This document shows positions 36,702 to 47,353 of a DNA stretch of 64,000 bases, piece after piece. The notes under the pieces were generated by a model. The model worked only from the letters and a program-made list of their open reading frames with translations. It was not told the origin of the DNA and did no database searches. A program made the position numbers and the translations under genes. The number at the start of each line of letters is the position of its first letter. Within the stretch, counting starts at the first letter, position 1. This DNA comes from Hydractinia symbiolongicarpus (taxonomy: Eukaryota > Cnidaria > Hydrozoa > Anthoathecata > Hydractiniidae), in NCBI RefSeq assembly GCF_029227915.1, contig NC_079882.1, positions 23,379,001 through 23,443,000 of the forward strand, given 5' to 3'.

Positions 36702-38235
36702 GTTTTTGCGTAATAATAGGACAGTTTTTCATTGTTTTCTTTTTTAATAAATTTATACGTAAAAATTTGTTTGTACGAGTTTTATATTTTTAAATACGAA
36801 TTTATTTCTTTGAATTTAATCAGTTTGCAGTTCATTTGTTCCAAAATATTCCTCTGAAAAATACGCAGGGTATTGAACCCCTTTTCAACAATTACAAGGC
36901 AAGGTTTTACTAGCGTCGACTGTGGTTGCGTGTTACTAATGGAAGAGACGTTTTCCGTGATTATTATGTTTAGCTCCTCAGTTATATTGAATTTCAATTC
37001 TTCAATTTAAACAGTGTCATTGAAGCTTGAAAAACCGCTATCATCAGCTTGATTAGTTGTATCGATCTCACAGGATGCCTCTAATTTCTTACTGATGGTA
37101 ACTAAATGAACAACCGTTCTGTAAAACCTGTATATGTTTGGATGGCAACCTCATTCCCAGGACATTTTGTCTTGCTGATAAGTTAAGAGCGGCGGTATTA
37201 TTGTTGGCCACTCCGTGATAACGGCTCAGGGACCACAAGACCCTGGGGACGAGGTTGTTTGGATGGCCTTAAGCTTTTGCATGAGACATTTTGTTAGCAC
37301 TTAAATATTCTCCGTGTTTGTTGATATAATGTCAAATGTTTCCAGTGATAGAAGAAGTCATAGATACCATTTTAAATATTTTGTTTACTTGCTGTTTTCG
37401 AATAGATATTAGCTAATAGCTAGTTTGCGACAACAAACTTTTGATTTTGTAAAGCTTTATTTTTACACCAAAAACCACAGATTTTTTTACACGGTTTAAA
37501 ATTTTCAAATAACCTTTCGGAGATTTTTTACGAATTATCTATTCTATTCTCAACCAGATTTAAATTGATGAATCATGTAACTTGCTTTGAGTAAGCCTCA
37601 CGGTGTCGCTGAAGTAGGCCATGTTTTTAAGGGATTTCACACCAAACTGGCTATTTTGCACACTTGTCCGGTTATTTTTATTGGCTAGAAGTAAACAAAA
37701 GTTTAGTTAAAAGAAGCATTTCCAAACTGAGGTTAACATTTAAACGTGATTTCTTAGATTTAATAGGCGCTTTTTGTCATTAGTAGTGATAAAAAATGAT
37801 ACACTTATCCAAATTTAGGTATTTTTCTTAACTTATCTTTACTTTCTCAGTATGAGTGGGATTAACTTATTTTTACAAAACTATTTAAACTTGTTTACTA
37901 GTTCAGAATCTCAAAATTGAGTGTTTTGACCCCTCTCTTTGACATGAGATTTCTGGGGCGTAGTAAATTTAAAAAGACGCCATGCTGCTTCCAGTACATT
38001 GATATACCAAGTGAAAATGTCCACCATGGTCATCAATACCTTTTTATAATCTTAATGTTGGCACAGTCGTGATCTTGAAAAGTATATTTATAGAAGTATA
38101 TGGCAGAAATATACAAGCCTCCCAGTTTATCTACATCTTGTCTCGTTTTTTTTACTAAACGGCGGGCAAAAGAGACAAAAGGTGCTGTGGACGAGTTTGA
38201 TGGCGCAGGTGTGGGGGGGGATGAAACTCCGTAAT
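36702..38235. other. Intergenic with one fold-back element
   Basis: Contains the fold-back at 37146-37257. The reverse-strand frame near 38030-38230 is low in complexity (proline/serine-rich) and probably chance. No gene was recognised. Confidence 0.5.
37146..37257. mobile_element. Short fold-back element, same end family
   Basis: The left end CAACCTCATTCCCAGG and the right end CCTGGGGACGAGGTTG are reverse complements at 14 of 16 positions. The interior (about 80 bases) has a second partial inverted pair. It belongs with the elements at 25270-25427 and 27586-27661. Confidence 0.7.
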
Positions 38236-38838
38236 AGGGAACTTGCGCAAACTCAAATTTGACGGATGACGGTACCTTTAAAGATTGGGAATAGCGAATT
38301 GCTTTGGAAATAACCACCCTGCATAACTTCCCCGCGCCGTATCCTTTTCTTGCCGACGTTAAAACCATACGTAGGCACGTAAGATACAGTGGTTGTGACC
38401 TAAGACTATTTATACAATCATTTCTTCAGGCACAAGTGCTTAGGGTGAAAAAAATGACAACCCTAGGGCATCACACAAACGAAACAAATCTGTCTTTCTA
38501 AATCTAAAATCTGCCCAACATTCATCATCTGACCAATTATCAAGAGAAAATTTATCTTGCTCCCAATAGGGAAACACAGGATTTTTCTTTTTATTTCGTG
38601 TTTCGTCAAGAAAAAAAAAATATTCTTCTTCATCAATGAAACCATTCTCAAGTTGGAACATTAACACATCCTCCATGTTTGTTTACAAGTTTTAAAAAAT
38701 GTTTCGCGCCACCGTTCGCCACCTTTTGACTTTTGCGCAAGTTCGATTGTAAACATCAAAACGGACCGACGATCGGGACCGATTTCCGCGCCCCAGAGGC
38801 TCGTACGTTCGTAAAATAGGGGTTTGCGCAAGTTCCCT
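38236..38838. mobile_element. PIF/Harbinger-type non-autonomous element, 603 bp
   Basis: Perfect 17-bp terminal inverted repeats, AGGGAACTTGCGCAAAC at 38236-38252 and its reverse complement at 38822-38838, are flanked on both sides by AAT, a 3-bp target duplication. Three-base duplications are the rule for PIF/Harbinger elements. The interior holds the N-terminal part of a Harbinger-like nuclease on the reverse strand. The rest of the nuclease is missing, so this is an internally deleted copy. Confidence 0.85.
38440..38676 (-). pseudogene. Truncated Harbinger-like nuclease (HARBI1 family), N-terminal fragment
   Basis: A 78-residue open frame starts at a good ATG at 38676. Its pattern YWEQDKFSLDN, DDECWADFRFRKTDLF and LCDALGL matches the N-terminal region that precedes the catalytic DDE core in Harbinger nucleases. 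The frame then runs into unrelated sequence and stops. No catalytic residues remain, so the protein cannot act as a transposase. It lies inside the 603-bp element with intact inverted repeats. Confidence 0.65.
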
Positions 38839-39042
38839 AATCTCTCTGTGTTGACGGCCCTATTTGTTTTAGCAAACGTTGGGCCAACATCCTGGTTGTT
38901 TCGCCCACATTTAGATATCGTACCAAAGTGTTAAGAAACCACGGGTGAGTTTTCATTCGGATGACTTTGTATAGCGTCCAACTTTGTGTGCTACACAACA
39001 ACAAACAACCCACGCGCACGTGGATACTTCTGGTTTTTTTTC

Positions 39043-39828
39043 AAACTGGATTTTAATGAGGGTAAGTTTATATATAAAATTTTGTATGTCGGCTTGCGTA
39101 CAGTCATGGAAACCTGCTAAGTAAGCGTGTACTGATTAGGCGATTCTTTAAATTAGTAGTAAGATTAAAGCACCCGAGCGCACCTATGATGTAAAATGAA
39201 TCAAGTCCACTTCAACCTCTTTGAATCAGAAATTGAGTCACGAATGTTGTAAGTGAAGCTGTAGGTAGATAGATATAGGTGAATATTTTCCATGACAAGC
39301 CTCAGAAATATCGAGGGATATACCTTGCCTATAATCTCCAGGAGGGACCATGGCTAGGATGGGGAGTCCTGGAGTATTTAATGCTCTCCCCAGACAACTC
39401 CTTGCAACATCCAATGGCTCATGCAGTGTGCCATCTCCACAATTTCATCAAAAGGCTTAAGTTGATCTGGGCTATGGTAACATTGTAACTATGCAATTTC
39501 GAGAAACTTAGTTGTTTGAGGCCATAAGTTTCTTATCATGTATATTAGTAATTTCTCGCCTAACTAAGCAATGCATGCCTTAAATGCTTTAAATATGGCA
39601 GAAAAGAATGACATAATTTGCCAAATTGGGATTTATTTAGCCAAATTTAAATGCATTACAAAGTGGTTGCTTACTGATGTCATTTCTAAAAGAATTTTTA
39701 ATTTTTGAAACAATTGGCGCCTTATCCATTTTCTGTCTGTGCATTCATCAAGAGTGTGCGATTTTGAATTTATGTTGGTTTTCTTAATGATTATGTTTTT
39801 CAGGAGCTGATTTAGGTGTCCATTACCC
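39043..39828 (+). repeat. Interspersed repeat, 0.79 kb, copy 2
   Basis: Direct-orientation partner of 27822-28577, slightly longer because of small insertions (for example around 39215-39245). Landmarks are in the same order. The divergence between the two copies argues for an old dispersed element rather than a recent segmental duplication. Confidence 0.8.
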
Positions 39829-41647
39829 GGGAAAAACGGACACTTTGGAAAAACCAAGATAATGGAAGGCAGTAAACTCGTATGAGCACAGAAAGGTATT
39901 GTTTATTTTATAATTGTGTTTTCCTTCCCGTGAGTGGGCATTAGTTAACTTATATGCTTCTACAGAGGAGTTCTCTCGCCTTTTCAAATATTAGTTGCAT
40001 TTTCTGCCAATGCAAAACAGCACATTCGACTTCTTTAACCTGGGCACAAAAAGACAACCCTTGATGTAAACAGAGCCTCCATACTTCATTTACTATGTAT
40101 TTATTGAAATCAAATACAGCTTCTTTAAGAACCGTATGCCAAAAAACTTTCAACACATTTGTTTGTGGAAGTTGTCGCAGCATTATGTTTTGTGCAGAAC
40201 TTTTTTAAAGCTTTTTTCATACTGTTAATAATAAACACACTTTCCACTAGAATGACATGCTGCTTGACTTACTTAGTTCACAAGCAATATTTAAAGAAAA
40301 AGTTTTGAATTTTTTTTAAAAGCAAACTCACGCAAAAGCAGATGCCTTTTTTCCTGAATGCAGCTTATTGGCACCCTTGTTATCATGTACATCCCCTGAC
40401 TAACAAGGATTTCCTAAAAATAGTTGCTATAAAGCTTCTCCAGTGAGTCAAATGAATATCAATACGTAATATTTTGTTGTTGTTTATTTTTGCATACTAT
40501 TTGCTTTTTGTGTAGCTACCATATGTAACCCTATTAATCCTACTGCAGGATTCATGTTTCAGCCTTAGAAATAAGGATGGGTTTACATTTACTAGAGAGG
40601 CAGAAATAATAAAGAGGTGGAATTGTTTTTGCAGAGCATGGGAAGTAGATTAGTGTTACGTACAACGAAATAAGTTTAGCAAGTTTTTTAAAGTCGCAGA
40701 ATTATGATGCCTAAAAAATCACAAAAACACAAATAAATTCAAATAAATTTCAAAAGATGAGCTGAACATAAGGTTTAGATACTTGAATAATAAAAAGACA
40801 AATCAACCCTGCATGTTCTATGTTGTTGAGCTCAACAAGTTGTTCAGCAAGTTTTTTCAATTTTTTTTTTAAAAAAAGGAGAGCGTTTTCAAACTATGTT
40901 CTGTTTCTGTTTGTCTTGTCATTTAGGTCTTTCTAGTGACACAAAGATTCCAAGATAAATTTATATTAGATATAAAAACCATGTAATTTAGTATAGGTAA
41001 GTCTATTCCAAGCATGTTTAAAATGTTTCCTCCCCTTTGCACTTTTTTCCCCTGCTTGGTTATTTTACAACCAAAACTTTCTGTAGCTCTCAAAATGATT
41101 AATATAAAGGTAGCCACATTAAAATATAAATCACGACTATCACATCTGGAGAAACTTGTAAAAAAGTGTCATTGTTTGTCTGCATTGCTAATATAACACT
41201 ATCCAGTTTTCTTCAGCTCTGATTGTGTACTAGTCTGTAAGTATTCCATCTTGTTTTTTAAAACCTAGTGCTGATGTCAGAACATAAAAGGAACATCTTT
41301 GATAAAAACTAAAAGGCACACATGCTAGATGCCTTTTTTTTAACTTCCAAATCTCTCTACATGAATTGCACGTCTTTCTAATTTTTATGTTGACAGTACT
41401 GTAAGTATGCTGTCAATTAAACCATATATATGTCTAATGAGGTAACTTAACCTAAAATGCGAATTACAAACATATCCTTTGTTGATTTAAATTCAATTTA
41501 TCTCCTTCCTTACATTTTTACTTTTAAAAACAAATTTCTTTTATCCCTTTTTGATACCTTTCTTATCATTCCCTGAAGACCATAATGCAATTCCACTAAC
41601 CATGACGAAATTTTTCCCTTTATTAAACAAGTATTTAACACAATCTA
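39829..41647. other. Intergenic, no gene recognised
   Basis: A reverse-strand open frame at 39950-40183 (77 codons) matches no family I know. The rest is AT-rich filler. Confidence 0.45.
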
Positions 41648-44600
41648 CAGGGTGGCCACTTGTCCTTGAAAACCTTGAATGTTCTTGAATTTTATTTGGT
41701 CTTGAATTGTTCTTGAAATAGTATGTTTTTTTCACCCTTGGTTCTTGAATGTTCTTGAGTTTTTACAATTCTATGAAAAATCTTTTTAGATTAGTAAAAA
41801 AAATTTCTATTAAAAAAGTATCAAAATGCACGGAAAAAGTATTTTTAATAAAAGTTGGTTGAGCGATGAACAGTTTAAAATATGGTTGAAAAGGGGACCA
41901 GATAAACACAAAGCATTGTGTAGACTTTGTAACACAGTGATAGACATAACTATAATAGGAATAAGTGCTTTAGCATCGCATTCTAAGGGCAACAAGCATC
42001 AAGTGAATGTGAAAAACTATAGTCCAGTTTCTGATCTGTTCTTTAAAAGTAACCCTCCAAAGCCATCCTCAAGCAAAGACGCCTCCCCCGCCACTAACAT
42101 TGATTGATTGATTTAATGATGAGTACATTAGCAGTTTCTCATGCTGAAATTCGGTGGCCTCTGAAAGTACTAACATCACATCATTCATTTCGTTCTTGCT
42201 TGAATTTGAACCAGCTATTTTGTGTGATGTTCCTTGACAGTGACATAGCAAAGTCATTCCAGTTATCAAAAACGAAATGTGCGTACTACATTGTACATGG
42301 ATTAGCCCCATATTTCATGGACATCTTGCTCCAAGAAGTTAAAGATTCGGCAACCTATTTCACACTTTTTTGACGAAAGTTTGAATCATTATAAACAGGA
42401 AGAACAATTGGACGTTCAGATTCGTTTCTAGAATGAAAATCTCAATAAAGTCCAGACACGTTACCTAACCTCAAGGTTTTTCAGGCGCCAAAATGCAGAT
42501 AACATCTTGCATGAGATTCTTCAAGCAACTGATGCGTTACCCCAGAAATCAATAGTCATGCTTTCCATGGACGGACCAAACACTAATTGGAAAGTTTATG
42601 AAAATTTAAAATCGCATCATACTTGGAAAGAATATCCCCAAATTATTGATGTTGGTTCGTGTGGATTACACGTGGTGCACGGAGCCTTTCAGACTGCCGT
42701 AAAAGGGACTGGCTGGAAATTGGAAATAGTTTTAAAGGCCATGTGAAAGCTGTTTAATGATTCCCCAGCTCGAAGAGAGCTATATATTCAGTTAAGCAAA
42801 TCAGAAGTTTTTCCAATAATGTTTTGCCAGACACGCTGGGTTGACGATGAACCTGTTGCCATCCGAGCAAAGGAAGTTTGGAAAAATGTTGTGAATGTTA
42901 TAAAGCATTATCAAACCTTATACAAATCAAAACAACCAAGCAAAAACAGTTCGTATGACACCTGGTCCCCCACCACACTGACATGTTTATGCAAGTAAAG
43001 TTCCAATTCTTTGTTGATGTAGCCAACATGATGTCTTCGTATCTGACGCAATTCCAGACGGATAATCCAATGATGCCATTTGTTTCAGAAATATTAGAAA
43101 ATATCCGTCAGTTAATGAAGATTTTTATTCGGAAAACCGTTATTGATGAAGCTGATTCAGCTTATTCTTTAATTAAAATTGATTTGCAGAAACGAGAGAA
43201 TCATTTACCACCGGAATTAGTCAAGTTACCAACTGCCACCAAAACCTTGCTTTCGTCCCTTTAAGCCAGTTTGACAAAGAAGTTAAAGTTTAAAGGAGAA
43301 TGTGCTGCACTTATTAAAGGTATTATTGAAATGCTACAAGAACGTTCGCCATTGAAACACCTTTTTGTTTGATCTTTGTCTAGTCTTGTTCCAAAGAATA
43401 TGATTGAAAGTAAAAACTGTCTACTTAAGTTTGAAAAGGTCGTGGACAAGTTTTGCACAACAAATCACATCAATTCAAAAGAAGCAGATAATGCCAAGTT
43501 GCAGTTGGAGGAGTTCATCTCAAGCACAGCTAAGACTCATAAAGATAAGTTTCTTGACTTTAGCCTTTCTGATAATCATTTGGATCATTTTTCACGCGAG
43601 TATTTAAACAGTTCTGATAAATACAAAGATTTATGGAAAGTCATGGTGATGGTCTTCATAATTTCACATGGACAAAGCCAGATCGAGAGAGGATTCAGCA
43701 TCAACAAAGAAGAAAATCTTAAAAACAAGTCACTTTGTGCTCAGCGGTTGGTATATGATGCCTTAAAGTGTTGCAAGAAAGATGTGCATGATATTGAAAT
43801 CACTGCCAAAATGGTTACATCATGTAAAACAGCCCGTTCCAGGTATGTATTTGCCCTTGAAGAAGTCAAAAAATCAAAAGAAAATGAAGCAGCCAATAAC
43901 AAGAGAAAGATGATAACATATGAGATTGATAGTGTGAAACGCAAACGGATGGAGGTAGATACATGTATTCAATCATTGCACAAAAGTATGAACAACTGTC
44001 TTGACGAGGGTAAGGTTAGCCATGACATTGCTATGTTTCTGAAAGCAAATGCATTCAGAAAAGCCATTACAGAGAAAAAAGTGACAATGGTGGATTTAGA
44101 TGAGCCTATTAAAAAACTGGAGGAAGATCTCAAAAACTAATAACCTACATAATACTCGTAGTTTGTTGACATTAATTTATTTCAAGATATATGGATTATT
44201 TATTAGCTTCATATTAGCGTCATTTTGTCTGGTTCATTTTCTAATTTGAAGATCTTCTTATACAATACAATATATGTTCTCTTTTTAATTGAGAAGTAAA
44301 GTTTTATAAAACACAAGAAATAGAATCCTTTTGACCGCTTCCATAATACTGGATAAATAGTTTTTAGAAACAACAAGAGAAGAACACTATTTATTGAACT
44401 TTGTTATTTTTGTGACTTTCATATTCTGTTTTTTTTAGATTTACACTTTTGTTACCATTTAATTCTAGCTTTCTGATAAGTATCTTCAAATTTGTACACA
44501 AAGTAGCTACGTACTCCTAAAACAACGATTTCTGGAACGATATCAACTTTATTATCAAGATTTCTACATGTCTACATTCTTTTATTTTGTTATGCTATAT

Positions 44601-44745
44601 TGATGTATAAAGTCAGTGAATTGATCAAAATATTAGTTTTTGTTGAAGTTGTTATAAATTTTTTTTGTCCTTGAAAACCAATATTTTGTTCTTGAAATGT
44701 TCTTGAATAGTTCTTGGATTTTTTTTTGAATCTACTAGTGTGTTG
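41648..44745 (+). mobile_element. Inactive hAT-type DNA transposon
   Basis: The left end begins CAGGGTGGCCAC, a typical hAT terminus, followed by several TTCTTGAA/CCTTGAA repeats (41660-41755). The same TTCTTGAA motif clusters near the right end (44668-44718). The hexamer AATCTA occurs just outside the left terminus (41642-41647) and again at 44729-44734, which could be the remains of an 8-bp target duplication. The right inverted terminus is not recognisable, so the right edge is approximate. The transposase inside is broken. Confidence 0.7.
41826..44140 (+). pseudogene. Broken hAT transposase
   Basis: Five forward-strand blocks lie in order but in different frames, with stops at about 42105, 42371, 42744 and 43262. 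Block 1 (41826-42107) holds a BED-like zinc finger (ALCRLCNTVI ... LASHSKGNKH). Block 3 (42507-42746) has SMDGPNTNW and GSCGLHVVH, resembling the hAT catalytic and C..H regions. Between blocks, CQTRWVDDEP is the conserved RW motif. The last block (43376-44140, 254 codons) has GQSQIERGFSINKE, the hallmark of the C-terminal dimerisation domain, followed by a charged coiled-coil tail. Multiple stops mean it makes no transposase, though the last block remains open. Confidence 0.8.
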
Positions 44746-44774
44746 GTTTCAATGCTTCCCTATTATAACCTACT

Positions 44775-45075
44775 CAGTATGCGAAATTGACCGGTAGACT
44801 TGTAGTAAAGCGTTTGCTTCTGTAGAAGATTTCGGTTCAAAACCAGGTCAAGTCATGCCAGAGACTATAAAAATGCGAATCTATCCTTTCTGCTTAGCGT
44901 TCAGCATGAAAATAGGATGGATATCTTAGGTGGTTGTCCAGTTGAGCGATTGATATGCCTGCACGACTTTTGTAGTTCAAATAGAAACTTTAAATGCATT
45001 AGGACCCTCTTTGCAGGACCCTCGTTAATAGCAGTACCAATAAGAACTGAAGAGGCTATTCTGGGTATAAAATTC

Positions 45076-45113
<38 letters not shown>
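44775..45113 (+). mobile_element. tRNA-derived SINE with (TAA)n tail
   Basis: The head carries an A-box-like TAGACTTGTAGT (from 44795) and a strong B box, GGTTCAAAACC (44834-44844). The body includes TAGCGTTCAGCATGAAAATA and GCCTGCACGACTTTTGTAG. The element ends in about twelve TAA units (45076-45113). A partial echo of the body (TTTGTAGCTCAAATGGAAGC) occurs near 57215. It differs in body and tail from the SINE at 36415, so two SINE families are present. Confidence 0.72.
45076..45113 (+). repeat. TAA microsatellite, SINE tail
   Basis: A nearly pure TAA trinucleotide run ends the SINE. Confidence 0.85.
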
Positions 45114-45114
<1 letters not shown>

Positions 45115-46941
45115 ATGAGACAGATACAAGACATGCTCTAACAGTCTGCAAAATACACGTCACTTGTACAATGGTATCACTTAATGATATTACTGAAAAT
45201 TAAACAGCTTTCTGTTGCGTGTATGTACAACTCATTTTTTTGAACAATCTTTTGGATAAATTCGGAGGAGCAATAAATTCGCAGGCTTAACTTTTGCAAA
45301 AGTCGTGTAAAGTGATGAAAAACGAGATGAAAACGGATTTGATCAGAGCACCAACCTAACCGAAGAAGCGCAATGGTGTATTTGGTGTTCTCCAGTAGAT
45401 AGTTAGAAGCAATTAAACCTTTAAATACAAAAACTTAAGCATCATGCAGCCTCAGCCTAAATTTTGTATTGCTTAAAAAATGTTCTATAATAGTTATATA
45501 CATTAAACGGATTATTTTATGGGGTAGAGCAGGTTTATGACGTTTTTTTTGCTCTTAAGTTTATAGTAAGATATTTGTTTATATACTCGTATGTATGCGA
45601 CGGCGTTTTTCCCTTCTGTTGTTCTCAAATTTGTAGCCATTTTTAATTCGATCTGAGCTTGTCATAAGTCGAAAATATGTTAGACCGCATTGCTATTCTG
45701 AATATATCTCGTTATTCGCATTTAGCCATACTTTTTCAAACAATGCTAAAAAGCTCTACTTTTACTTATTGTTAAACTGTAGCGATTATACAAGAACCTT
45801 ACTTCGCCGTGTTTCGTTCCAAAACTATCAAAGCAGAATCGTAAGAGGTTCAAGCATTATCGCGTTACCAAATGATCGTACGAAACTTTGATAAATTCCG
45901 TGTTCGACTTTGTTTACAGCTCCAAAAGTTGAATTGAAGGTTATGCGATAGTATTTTTCTAATGGATTTTTCAATTCAAGAAACTGATTAAAGAGAGATT
46001 GTTTTGAATATGCTTATTCGGACGCCGCTTTTCATCCACGCAGAATTTTAACTTGCAGTGCTTGTGCACTGTGTTTTTTCGAACCTTGTGTAAGTCAGGT
46101 AACTCATTTGGTAGCAGCTATAAATTTTTTTATAATCAAATTATAAAAGATATTAAGATTTCTAGCTAAATATGTTTCTTATACGGAGCGTAGCAGACGC
46201 CACTTTTGTTATCTAGAGGGTGTACGGGCGTGGAATCTAAGATTTTATTTAATCTCTAAGGTTGGGTAAAAATACATTCCTCTGCCTAGCCTTCTACATA
46301 TTAACCATGCTACATCACAGTCTTGTTATGAAAGAAAATTTACTGTAATACGTTCCGCTTTTGCTTTCATAATACATTGTGGTTAAGAAGTATGAGTTTG
46401 AAACGAGCATAATACGAAACGTAAGCTCTCTCAATATAAATTTCATAACAGTCTGAATTTTTGTTAAAAAAGTAATCTGCTATTATTTATAAAAACAAAT
46501 CATTATTTGAATCAACAGGATTGGTTGAATACGTGTGCAATTTACCACAGAAGAATTGTAACTCTCTATTTTGTTTTTGGAGACGGTTTCGAATCTACTG
46601 ACGCTTTGAAAGAAAAACTTTAATTTAAACTTGTTTCCTTACTTGTTTGTTTGTACACTTATCTTTATTTACCTTAGATGGTTTTGGATAAATACATTTA
46701 CAGTATTATATTGAATGGTAATTTATATTTATTTATCAACTTTTTAATGTTGTGGTATAAGTGAAATATAAAGGGATATCACTGTGAGATTATAGTTGGG
46801 ATTGTACAGTTATAAACAACATATTTTTTATTGTACAACTTACTATGGCCATAATTTGTAGGTTTTATCAAAAGAGATCCAATTGTCAACATGTTATGTG
46901 AAGGGTTGTTGTTTTTCGTGTTGTTGTTTTAATTATTTTCG
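45114..46941. other. Upstream region of the thymidine phosphorylase gene
   Basis: AT-rich sequence without an open frame of note. A segment at about 45390-45475 shares a diverged resemblance with 48190-48270 (GCAATTAA..TTTAAATACAAAAC..). The promoter of the downstream gene should lie here or in the triplet tract, but no core element can be placed. Confidence 0.45.
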
Positions 46942-47330
46942 TTGATGTTGTTGTCACTGTCGTCGTTGTCGTTGTATTCCTCGTTGTTGTTGTCGTCGTC
47001 GTCGGTGTTTCGTTCTCGTTGCCGTTCTTGTTGTTGTTTTTGTCGTTGTCGCTGTAGTGCTCGTTGTTGTAGTCGTCGTCGGTGTTGTCGTTCTCGTTGC
47101 CGTTCTTGTTCTTGTTATTGTTGTTGTTTTTGTCGTTGTCGCTGTAGTCCTTGTTGTTGTTGTCGTCGTCGTTGTAGTCGTTCTCCTTGCCGTTCTTGTT
47201 GTTGTTGTTGTTATTGTCGTCACTATCGTCGTTGTATTTGTTTTAGTTGTTCTTGTTTCTGTTGTCGTCGTTTATGTTTTCGTTGTTGTTGTGGTGGCTG
47301 TTGTTGTTGTTGTAAAACAAATTTTATTTT
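46942..47330. repeat. GTT/GTC triplet-rich low-complexity tract
   Basis: About 390 bases are made almost only of GTT, GTC and similar triplets with interruptions. Long open frames arise in several phases (poly-Val, Cys/Arg/Ser-rich and reverse-strand poly-Thr); these are artefacts of composition. The tract ends about 25 bases before the thymidine phosphorylase start codon, next to a possible acceptor (TTTTTGCCAAG|G). Confidence 0.85.
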
Positions 47331-47353
47331 TGCCAAGGTTGTTCACTAATAAT

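Noticed and set aside
38033-38368. Reverse-strand 111-codon frame
   Set aside because: It crosses the left inverted end of the 603-bp element, so it joins unrelated sequences; the outer part is low in complexity.
46942-47349. 135-codon Cys/Arg/Ser-rich frame, and the poly-Val and reverse-strand poly-Thr frames over the same bases
   Set aside because: All are produced by the GTT/GTC triplet composition. No family resembles them and the frames have no start context.
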